Positions 7,084 through 14,699 of a stretch of 64,000 bases of DNA are shown here, piece by piece. The number at the start of each line of letters is the position of its first letter. Within the stretch, counting starts at the first letter, position 1. The DNA is taken from the NCBI GenBank assembly GCA_041687115.1, contig JAWLCP010000003.1:1-64000 (forward strand). The letters run 5' to 3'. The position numbers were made by a program, and so were the translations under genes. Origin of the DNA: SKLM01 sp041687115. GTDB lineage: Bacteria; Chloroflexota; Anaerolineae; B4-G1. Under the pieces are notes generated by a model. That model did not search any database. It saw nothing but the letters and a program-made list of their open reading frames with translations, and was not told the DNA's origin.

Positions 7084-8514
7084 ATGGGCCAGCACAAGGG
7101 ATACAAGTACGAACGGATCGCCGACGACATCGATCATCTGATCGAGTGCGGTGCGTTCAAGCCGGGGGATCGGATCCCGTCGGTCCGGGAGATGAGCCGC
7201 CAGCGGAAGGTCAGCATCTCGACGGTCCTCCAGGCCTACTACCTTCTGGAGGCACGCGGGCTGATCCGGGCGCGGCCCCGTTCGGGCTTCTACGTGCGCA
7301 GCGATCTGCCCAGCGACCTCCCCGAGCCCGAGATTTCCTCGCCGCAATCGGACCCCACGCAGGTGACCATGCGGGAGCTGGTCTCGATGGTGGTGGTGAG
7401 CGACGCTGACAATCCCGATCTGATCCAGCTCGGCGCCGCACATCCGAATCCCTCGCTGGGAGCCGCGGAGGAGCTGAGCCGGACGCTGACCGCGGTGGCG
7501 CGGCGGATGGGCGAGAAGAGCGGGCTGTACGACTACGCGCCGGGATGTGAGGCGCTGCGGGCGCAGATCGCACGGCGGTCCCTGAGCGCCGGGTGCAGCT
7601 TGTCGCCGGATGAGATCATCATCACGTCGGGGTGCTCGGAGGCGGTGAGCCTCTGCCTGCGGGCGGTCTGCGGGCCCGGAGACGTGGTGGCTATCGAGTC
7701 GCCGATCTGCTTCGACACCCTGCAGACGCTCGACGCCATCGAGTTGCAGGCCCTGGAGATACCAACTCATCCCCGTCACGGGATCAGCCTGGATGCGCTG
7801 CGGTTCGCGGTTGAGCACAACGATGTGAGCGCCTGCCTGGTGATCTCGAACTTCAACAACCCGCTGGGCAGCTGTATCCCGGACGAGAACAAGCGGGAGC
7901 TGGTCGCGCTGCTGGCCGAGCGTGAGATCCCGCTGATCGAGAACGATATCTTCGGGGAGCTCTACTTCGGCGAGTCGCGTCCCTCGGTGGCGAAGGCCTA
8001 CGACGAGGACGGGTCGGTGATGTTGTGCTCCTCCTTCTCCAAGAGCCTGTGTCCGGGATATCGGGTGGGATGGGTCGTGCCGGGGCGTTTCTACTCACCG
8101 ATTCAATGGCTGAAGTACACCTCGAGCCTGGCCGCCCCGACGTTGTCGGAGTACGCCATCGCCGAGTTCATGGCCGGCGGCGGGTACGATCCGTATCTCC
8201 GCCGGGTGCGCCGCACGTACGAGCGGCACGTGGCGGCCATGTCCCAGGCCGTGCGGCGCTTCTTCCCGGAGGAGACGAAGCTGACCCGGCCTTCCGGCGG
8301 GTTCGTGCTCTGGGTCGAACTGCCGGGGGCGGTGGACTCGCTGGTCCTCTACAGACGGGCGCTGAAGGCGGGAATCGCCATCACGCCCGGGTATCTGTTC
8401 TCAGCGACAGATCAGTATCGGAACTTCATCCGCCTCAACGCGGCGAACTGGTCGGAGCATGCAGAGGCAGGCGTGGAGCGGTTGGGGGAGTTGATCGACG
8501 CGATGGTCCGGTAG
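7084..8514 (+). CDS. MocR-type transcriptional regulator (GntR wHTH fused to class I aminotransferase domain)
   Basis: 476 residues. An N-terminal GntR winged helix (about 8-72: YERIADDIDHLIECGAFKPGDRIPSVREMS, ISTVLQAYYLLEARGLI) is joined by a linker to a PLP aminotransferase-fold domain (about 110-475). The PLP lysine is Lys320 in SSFSKSLCPGYRVGW; the NFNNPLG and Y-containing cofactor loops are also present. MocR proteins bind DNA at repeated sites and sense PLP or amino-compound adducts rather than acting as enzymes. The start at 7084 is needed for a full wHTH and coincides with the predicted transcript start. It is divergent from the EamA gene, and its -35 box overlaps a motif copy, so it is the obvious candidate for the operator-binding protein of this locus. 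Confidence 0.92.
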   Translation: MGQHKGYKYERIADDIDHLIECGAFKPGDRIPSVREMSRQRKVSISTVLQAYYLLEARGLIRARPRSGFYVRSDLPSDLPEPEISSPQSDPTQVTMRELVSMVVVSDADNPDLIQLGAAHPNPSLGAAEELSRTLTAVARRMGEKSGLYDYAPGCEALRAQIARRSLSAGCSLSPDEIIITSGCSEAVSLCLRAVCGPGDVVAIESPICFDTLQTLDAIELQALEIPTHPRHGISLDALRFAVEHNDVSACLVISNFNNPLGSCIPDENKRELVALLAEREIPLIENDIFGELYFGESRPSVAKAYDEDGSVMLCSSFSKSLCPGYRVGWVVPGRFYSPIQWLKYTSSLAAPTLSEYAIAEFMAGGGYDPYLRRVRRTYERHVAAMSQAVRRFFPEETKLTRPSGGFVLWVELPGAVDSLVLYRRALKAGIAITPGYLFSATDQYRNFIRLNAANWSEHAEAGVERLGELIDAMVR

Positions 8515-8548
8515 GAGACGGCTCAGCAGAGATGAGCCAGACACGTCG

Positions 8549-9376
8549 CTACAATGGCTTTTGGAACATCATGACGTACTCGTGCTTGAAGACATAGAAG
8601 CCCCCGCGCAGGGCGCGATAGCGCCACAGGTTGCTGTCTCGCCCTTTTCCTCGCTCGTTCCCCGCAATATTCTTCACCACGATGGCCTTGGGACGGAACC
8701 CGACGCGCCGCATGCGGTCAAGGCAGTAGAAGCTGAGGGGGATCAGCTCGCCCTGGGCGTACGTGTCGCCGATGACGAGGACGGCGAAGCGACGAGGCTC
8801 CAGCAGCGCGAAGCCGTGGCGCGCAGCGGCCTCGAAGCGGTCGAGGAACTGGTCGGCGTCGGCGGCGTTGGAGAGGTCGGCCGGGTGGTCGGAGAAGGTG
8901 ATGATGTCGTGGTAGGGGGGGTGGAGGATGAGGAGCTGGGCGTGGTCGGCGCCCATCTGGGACAAGGTCTGCCGGACGCGGTGGGCGGTCTCCTCCTGGG
9001 TTGCATCCCCCTGGAGGAGGTAGATGCGGTCCCCGAGGAGCCCCGGCGCGATCTTGCCGCCCACGTAGTCGACCAGGTCCTCCTTCAGATCGACGCCGAT
9101 GAGGCGGCGATTCTGACGCTGTGCCTCAATCGCGCTGGTTCCGGAGCCGAGGAACAGGTCGAGGACGATGTCGTCCTCCTTCGTGTAGCGTAGGAATGCC
9201 TGCATGGCGATCTGGGGGACGAAGTTACCGTGGTAGTCGAGTTGGTGGCCGCCGGTGGCGTCGCGCGAGTCGATGAGCCACAGGCTGTCGGTCCAGACGT
9301 GCTCGTAGTCGCGCCAGCGGCTGAGGTCGATGTCGGAGTAGGGTGGGGTGTGTGGTGGTTTGGGGGTTTCGCTCAT
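8549..9376 (-). CDS. DNA methyltransferase, N4/N6 amino type, orphan
   Basis: 275 residues with an S-adenosylmethionine-dependent DNA methylase pattern: DIVLDLFLGSGTSAIEA (motif I, FxGxG), RRLIGVDL (motif II), LLILHPPYHDII (motif IV position, HPPY rather than the usual DPPY/SPPY), then FAVLVIGDTY and a C-terminal WRYRALRGGFYVF segment. Motif I precedes motif IV, unlike classical beta-class enzymes. The ATG at 9376 is preferred over an upstream TTG at 9406. No restriction endonuclease is adjacent, so it is an orphan or acts on another substrate. It faces the MocR gene and shares no clear operon. Confidence 0.75.
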   Translation of the reverse strand: MSETPKPPHTPPYSDIDLSRWRDYEHVWTDSLWLIDSRDATGGHQLDYHGNFVPQIAMQAFLRYTKEDDIVLDLFLGSGTSAIEAQRQNRRLIGVDLKEDLVDYVGGKIAPGLLGDRIYLLQGDATQEETAHRVRQTLSQMGADHAQLLILHPPYHDIITFSDHPADLSNAADADQFLDRFEAAARHGFALLEPRRFAVLVIGDTYAQGELIPLSFYCLDRMRRVGFRPKAIVVKNIAGNERGKGRDSNLWRYRALRGGFYVFKHEYVMMFQKPL

Positions 9377-9490
9377 AATTGGTCGGCTCCGAGTCTCGTG
9401 ACGCAAGGGCGCCAGGCCGCAAGGACGCAGGGAAGGGGCGGTGTGTGTCCAGCCGGAATGAGAGGAGCGAGGCGTTGGGCCGGACGGACA

Positions 9491-10933
9491 TCATTCAGGT
9501 TGGGGGCGGGGGCGTTGGGGTGGGCCCGCTCTTGGCTCCAGCTCCGCTTTGGTGATGATCTCGTCGAAGATGTCCGCGCCCGTGAGGCCGGTCTTGGCAC
9601 TGACGGCCACGCTCAGATCACGCCGGAAGCCGTGGGAAAGGTCCTCTCCACTGGCGTAGCGAGTCAGGGCGAGGGCGCGGATGGCGTTGGCGATGGCGTA
9701 GCGGGGCTCGTACCGATCGAGGTCGTCGAAGAAGAAGGCGCAGCTGATGTACATACGCTGGCGGTGGAGCTGGGCCTCCAGGAGCTGGAGCAGGCGTCTG
9801 GTCTGGTCGGTGGTCAGGTGGCCCAGGCCGTTATTCTTCAGGAAGGCCTCCCCGGAGACCTCCCCCAGGACGACGGCGATGTAGCGGTCGCGCAGCGGCC
9901 ATGGCTCGAACCCCAGCTGTTGAGCCTGGCAGGTGTAGACCCGGTCGAGGTCGCAGGCCAGGTTGTCGAGGGCGCGCCGCAGGGCGCCCTTGCAGCGGCT
10001 GTCCCCTGGCGTGCAGTCGCACCCTACGAGCCAGCGGTCCAAACGGTGGGAGCAGCTCCAGGCGGTGTTCTCGATGACGTTAATCTCGGTCTCTGGCGGA
10101 TGCTGGTCGAGGTAGAGGCCGAGGGTAGTCAGCTGATAGCCGTGACGTCTGCCTGACGAGAGGATGCGGCTGAGGACGGCGACCCCCTGGCGGTGGTGAT
10201 GGCCGAACGTCTCGCCGTCGGTGGCGATGACGTGAAGACCATCGCGCCGGCACCGCCAGCCGACGTGCTCCTCCAGCCAGTCATCGACGTAGGCCGAGTC
10301 CGGCATGCCGAAGGAGAGGTGGTTGGAGAGGTGTCGATCGCGGACGAAGACGGCGATCGCGTCGCCGTTCGGGAGCGCCACGCGATAGGGACCGCCGCCT
10401 GCCTCCAGATGCCCGTAGACCTGCTCGTCCGACAGGATGGTGAAGCGGATGCCCGAGGCAGCGAGGATCTCCAGCGTGTCGTAGTCGACGGCCATCTCCG
10501 GGAGCCACATGCCCTGCGGTCGATGGTCGAAGCGGTGCTCGAAGCTGGCGATGCCCCAGCGGACCTGACAGATCTTATCGCGGCGGCGCGCCAGGGGGAG
10601 GATGGTGTGGTGGACGGACTGCGCCAGGCCGTTGCCCACGCCGTGGGTGTCCCGATACGTGCGCTCGGCGTCGACGATGCGCTGGTAGGTGTCGTGGGCG
10701 CGGTCGTCCAGCCAGCGTGCCAGCGTCCCGCCAAGGTTGAAGCTGATACGCTCGAAGTTACCTGCCCTGGCGTTGGGAGTGTAGCATTCGGCGGTGATCC
10801 GTTCGTTCCAGTTGGCGTAGGGGGCCGCGCTGGGCTCCCGGGGGATGCGGCCCGTGAACGGGTCCTCCCGAGGCGGTTGGTAGAAGTGGCCGTGAATGGC
10901 GAGATGACAGTGGGGACTAGGTGTGTCGTTCAT
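9491..10933 (-). CDS. Glycoside hydrolase family 57 protein with DUF3536-type region
   Basis: 480 residues, GH57 (alpha/beta)7-barrel type. Conserved blocks are IHGHFYQPPRE (13-23), SAAPYANWNERITAECY, GMWLPEMAVD (141-150, candidate nucleophile Glu146), FTILSDEQ and ATDGETFGHHH (237-247, candidate acid Asp239). The FYQPPRE..P...SAAPY..WNERI..ECY pattern is typical of the GH57 proteins annotated with DUF3536. Cys-rich stretch CDCTPGDSRCKG near residue 330. It probably acts on alpha-glucans in the cytoplasm, with no signal peptide visible. The ATG at 10933 puts the catalytic domain right at the N-terminus; a longer start at 10987 adds a non-conserved tail. Same strand and 178 bp downstream of the GH13 gene. 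Confidence 0.85.
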   Translation of the reverse strand: MNDTPSPHCHLAIHGHFYQPPREDPFTGRIPREPSAAPYANWNERITAECYTPNARAGNFERISFNLGGTLARWLDDRAHDTYQRIVDAERTYRDTHGVGNGLAQSVHHTILPLARRRDKICQVRWGIASFEHRFDHRPQGMWLPEMAVDYDTLEILAASGIRFTILSDEQVYGHLEAGGGPYRVALPNGDAIAVFVRDRHLSNHLSFGMPDSAYVDDWLEEHVGWRCRRDGLHVIATDGETFGHHHRQGVAVLSRILSSGRRHGYQLTTLGLYLDQHPPETEINVIENTAWSCSHRLDRWLVGCDCTPGDSRCKGALRRALDNLACDLDRVYTCQAQQLGFEPWPLRDRYIAVVLGEVSGEAFLKNNGLGHLTTDQTRRLLQLLEAQLHRQRMYISCAFFFDDLDRYEPRYAIANAIRALALTRYASGEDLSHGFRRDLSVAVSAKTGLTGADIFDEIITKAELEPRAGPPQRPRPQPE

Positions 10934-11040
10934 GGTGTGTTGTGGTTTGGCCCTGTAAGCGTGGTTTCGACGTGTTCCATGGTGCACCTATTGTAGCACC
11001 GGAGGTCCGTGGTGGCAAAATGGTCAGAAGGTTTCTGGAC

Positions 11041-11064
11041 AGGATTCGCAGGATTGTAAGGATT
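11041..11064. repeat. Three 9-bp tandem units (AGGATTNNN)
   Basis: AGGATT occurs at 11041, 11050 and 11059, a strict 9-bp period, between the two glycoside hydrolase genes. Similar AGGATT-rich intergenic sequences are common as dispersed repeats in draft genomes; role unknown. Confidence 0.5.
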
Positions 11065-11111
11065 GCTGGAGGTGGATGTGGATGCGGGCCGTCGCTCACC
11101 ACAGCAACGGC

Positions 11112-14100
11112 TCAGGATCTGGTTGCCTCCAGGAGCTGCTCGAGCTGGTAGTCGGATTCGGCCTCAGCGCGCTGGAGGTCGGCGACGACGTCGTGGCAGG
11201 CGACGATGGCCTTGGCTGCCCCTTCGGGTGAGCGAGCCGGGTCGGCGCCGATGGCGACGGCGGCGATGACCTCCATCCACCACAGGAGTTGGTCAAAGGC
11301 CTCGGCGTTGAACCAGAGGACGTCCTGGTAGCGGTTGACCCGCAGAAGGTGCTGCACCTCGTCGTCCTGCAGCCAGGCGTGGAGCACCTGGTAGGCGCGG
11401 TTGCCATCAGGCCCGGGATCCTCAAACCAGCGCTGGTGCGTGGTCAGGACCTTGATGGTGTTGACCGCCCAGAGGGCCGAGCCGGTGTCGAGCCCCAGGT
11501 CCTGGAGGACGCTGGCCGTGATCTTGCCCAGCAGCCACTCGTCCTGCCAGCTGCGGCTTATCTGGGCGAAGGCTGAGGCGTCGGCGACCTTGCCCAGGGC
11601 GTGGGTGAAGAGCCAGCCGAAGAGTGTAGACCATGTCTGCACGTCAGCGTCGAGGCCGACGTCGGGAATCGCCGCCGGACCATTCCGGAGGAACTCGGCC
11701 GCAGCGTCGGGCAGAGGGAGGTGGTTGCCGATGGTGGGGAGGCGGAGCGCCACGTCGAGCTCGCGCCGCACCTGCACGGCGACGGCCGTCGGATCCCCCT
11801 CTCCGTCAGTCCAGGGTTTGATCTCCTGGAGAAGGCGGGCTGACCTGTGTTCCACCTCGTCGAGCAATGCCTCTCGCTCCTCGGCTGTGATGCGGGGTGC
11901 TACCTCCTCGTCGCCGCGGGATCGCTCCCGCGCCTCTATCAAGCGGCGGAACGTCTCGGGGTTGACCAGCTCGCGGAAGGGGCGGTGGATGGGTTGGAGG
12001 AGGATCTCCTTGAGGGCCTCCTCGATGCTGGGCACGCCCCGCCCGTCGAGGTATGAGGTGAGCTGGGCGTACTGGTGCCATTCTGTGTCTCGGACCTGAC
12101 GGAAATCGAGGAAGACATGGGCCTTGTAGGCGCCGAGCTCGGCGTAAAGTCCCCTCTCGTGCAGCTCCTGGTTGCTGCGGATGTACTCCAGACCGTTGAT
12201 GTGGTCGCGGAAGATGGTGAAGGTCTCATCGTCGGCGCGGAGACCGAGGCCCACACCGAGGGAGTGCTGCACCAGACGTTTCTGGTCGTCCCCGCTCTTC
12301 ACCGCCTGGGCAACGGACGTACGCACCCAGCCGCGGGTCTCGGCGTATTTGTTGTGGTAGACGACGAGGGCGCGCTCGTTGCTGACGCGGTTCGAGTAGG
12401 CGAACACGTCCTCGTTGACGTATCCCTCGGGGGTGAAGAAGTCGTAGAGGAGGAAGTCGTCGACGCCGGCGAACAGGTGGCGGCGGTGAAGCAGAGGGAA
12501 GATCTCCCGCTCGTGGCGCTCCACCACGTAGGGATCGGGCGTCTCGTCCCAGTAGGCGCGCCGGTACTCCATGCCGTACTTCTCGGCGTACGCTTCGACC
12601 TGGCCGTGGCCGAACATCGGGAGACCCGGCAGGGTGGCCAGGAGCGTACAGATCCCGAAGTACTTGTCGCCCTTGCCGAACTGGTCGACGGCGGTGCGCT
12701 CGTCCGGGTTGTTCATGAAGTTGACGTACCGCTTCATGATGCGCGGATCGAACTCGAGGGTGTTCTTCATCACGGCGCGGTACTTGGCGTTGTCTTCGTC
12801 GCGGAGCATGTTCATGAAGGCGCTGTTGTAGACGCGGTGCATGCCGAGGGTGCGGACGAAGTAGCCCTCCATCAGCCAGAACGCCTCGGCCAGGAGGAGG
12901 GTGTCGGGAACCTCCTCGGCGACGCGATCGACGACCTGGCGCCAGAACTCCTCGGGCATGAGCTGGTCGAACTGCTGCCTGGTAAGGCCGTGCTCCGCCC
13001 GCGAGGGGATGGCGCCGCCGGTGCCGGGCTCCGGGAACCACAGGCGCTGATAGTGCTTCTTGGCCAGCGTCATAGCGGCGTCGAAGCGGATGATGGGGAA
13101 CTTCCGCGCCACGTGGAGGATCATCTGTATGACGGCCTCGCGCACCTCCTCCTTGAGGAAGTCCAGCTGTGCGGTGTCGTTCCACGGCATACTCGTGCCG
13201 TCGTTCCCGTGGTAGATGTACCTCTCGTCGCCGGTCCAGTGATCGACGCGCTTGAAGACGACGGCGGCGTCGCTGCGGTCGTAGTAGCCATCCTCCAGAT
13301 AGATGCCCACCCGCTCCTCCTCGCCGAGATCCGGCCCGCTGAAGGAGTAGGAAGGGAAGGGAGGGTGGTCGAGGGAGATGAAGCGGTCGGGGTGCTCGAT
13401 GACCCAGCGGGAGTCGATCCCCATATGGTTGGGGACCATGTCGCTGGCCAGGCGGATGCCTCGCTGCCAGGCGCGGTGGCGCAGATCCTCGTAGGCCTTC
13501 TCTCCACCCAGGTCAGCGGCGACGCGGTAGTCGTCCACGGAGTAGGCGGAGGCGACGGCCTCCGGGTTGCCCATCCTCTGCTTGATGCGCCGTGAGGCGG
13601 AGCTGCGCTCCCAGAGGCCGATGAGCCAGAGGCCGGTGAACCCACGTCTGGCCAGAGTATCCAGCTCCTGTTCGGGAATCTGGTCAAGCCGCGTGATGGA
13701 GCGCTCGTACTTCCTCGAGAGCTGGTGGAGCCAGACGTAGGCGTTCTTGGCGATGAGGACGACCCGGGGCATCCAATCTTGGTCGGGGCTGAAGCGCTCG
13801 AACTCGAGCCCTTCAAACTTGTAGACCCGGCTCGGACCGGGGCCGAGCAAGGCGACCTTCTCCTCCTCGGCGATGAGATCGAGGCTGCTGAGCAGACGGT
13901 AGACATACTTGCCCAGGAGCGATCCCCAGCGCTGGCGCATGAACTCCAGCTGTCCGGACAGGGAGTGGGGGGATGATCGGGCGGGAGCCTGGAGCATGTC
14001 GATGAGGTTCTCGTCATCGGGGCCGAAGCTGGGCTGGGTGGCGAAGAAGTCGTGGAGCCCGGACATCACCTGGCGGTAGCTGGTCCCCTTCTCCAGCTCA

Positions 14101-14648
14101 GTGTCATCGAAGAGCTCGATGAAGGGCGAGAAGCCGGGATTCTCGTTGGCGAGCCAGAGGAGGAGCAACTCCTCCAGAACGATGGCGCGGTTGGGTACGC
14201 CGTTGGTCTCGTCCTCCAGGTACTCGTCGGGGTCGGTCTCCTGCCGGTAGACGGCAAGCGGGGGGAACTGGTCGACGAATCGACGCAAGGTCTGGTCGAG
14301 TTCATCCTTGCCCACCTGCTCCTCGAGCCACTCCAAGGCCTTCTCCATGACCGTCGTCTTTCTCTGTTCCCGGTACTGCTGGACGACGTAGTGGAGGATC
14401 TCGTCGATGAGGCCCACGGCGTTGATCTGACCCGCCTTCACGGCCCGCTCCGGATAGCGGACGAGATCGCGCCGCTGATTCATCTTCTGTGCGAAGAGGC
14501 GGGCGGCGTGGAAGTTGGCGAAGAGGACGTTGCCGGTGAGGCCAAACAGCGCCTGGTCGAAATCGTATAGGTCACGCACCTCACGGGCGATGTGGAACTC
14601 CACAGGGATCCAGGATCTGGCGGGCGCGTCCGACAGGAGAAAGCGCAT
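11112..14648 (-). CDS. Very large GH13 alpha-amylase family protein
   Basis: 1178 residues, far longer than a typical 450-650-residue GH13 enzyme. The (beta/alpha)8 catalytic domain lies at roughly 320-720: DMVPNHMG (region I, 403-410), IRFDAAMTL (region II, nucleophile Asp523), LLLAEAFW (region III, acid/base Glu587) and FMNNPDE (region IV, Asp649). Region IV has NPD instead of the usual NHD, a change of a transition-state-stabilising His. About 310 N-terminal and 350 C-terminal residues are mainly helical and not recognised. No signal peptide is visible, so it is probably cytoplasmic. Between two GH57 genes on the same strand it likely belongs to intracellular alpha-glucan (glycogen) turnover or remodelling. 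The exact reaction is unknown. Confidence 0.85.
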   Translation of the reverse strand: MRFLLSDAPARSWIPVEFHIAREVRDLYDFDQALFGLTGNVLFANFHAARLFAQKMNQRRDLVRYPERAVKAGQINAVGLIDEILHYVVQQYREQRKTTVMEKALEWLEEQVGKDELDQTLRRFVDQFPPLAVYRQETDPDEYLEDETNGVPNRAIVLEELLLLWLANENPGFSPFIELFDDTELEKGTSYRQVMSGLHDFFATQPSFGPDDENLIDMLQAPARSSPHSLSGQLEFMRQRWGSLLGKYVYRLLSSLDLIAEEEKVALLGPGPSRVYKFEGLEFERFSPDQDWMPRVVLIAKNAYVWLHQLSRKYERSITRLDQIPEQELDTLARRGFTGLWLIGLWERSSASRRIKQRMGNPEAVASAYSVDDYRVAADLGGEKAYEDLRHRAWQRGIRLASDMVPNHMGIDSRWVIEHPDRFISLDHPPFPSYSFSGPDLGEEERVGIYLEDGYYDRSDAAVVFKRVDHWTGDERYIYHGNDGTSMPWNDTAQLDFLKEEVREAVIQMILHVARKFPIIRFDAAMTLAKKHYQRLWFPEPGTGGAIPSRAEHGLTRQQFDQLMPEEFWRQVVDRVAEEVPDTLLLAEAFWLMEGYFVRTLGMHRVYNSAFMNMLRDEDNAKYRAVMKNTLEFDPRIMKRYVNFMNNPDERTAVDQFGKGDKYFGICTLLATLPGLPMFGHGQVEAYAEKYGMEYRRAYWDETPDPYVVERHEREIFPLLHRRHLFAGVDDFLLYDFFTPEGYVNEDVFAYSNRVSNERALVVYHNKYAETRGWVRTSVAQAVKSGDDQKRLVQHSLGVGLGLRADDETFTIFRDHINGLEYIRSNQELHERGLYAELGAYKAHVFLDFRQVRDTEWHQYAQLTSYLDGRGVPSIEEALKEILLQPIHRPFRELVNPETFRRLIEARERSRGDEEVAPRITAEEREALLDEVEHRSARLLQEIKPWTDGEGDPTAVAVQVRRELDVALRLPTIGNHLPLPDAAAEFLRNGPAAIPDVGLDADVQTWSTLFGWLFTHALGKVADASAFAQISRSWQDEWLLGKITASVLQDLGLDTGSALWAVNTIKVLTTHQRWFEDPGPDGNRAYQVLHAWLQDDEVQHLLRVNRYQDVLWFNAEAFDQLLWWMEVIAAVAIGADPARSPEGAAKAIVACHDVVADLQRAEAESDYQLEQLLEATRS

Positions 14649-14699
14649 AGAGGACTCCTTATTCAGTGCGTGCCGAGAGCGGCAACGGACCGATGGAGA

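Noticed and set aside
8561..9193. Plus-strand frame opposite the methyltransferase gene
   Set aside because: Val/Gly/Glu-rich shadow without motifs; the minus-strand frame has clear methylase motifs.
12075..13595. 506-codon plus-strand frame opposite the GH13 gene
   Set aside because: Antisense mirror of a GC-rich gene with low-complexity Val/Gly/Leu composition; no start context and no family motif.
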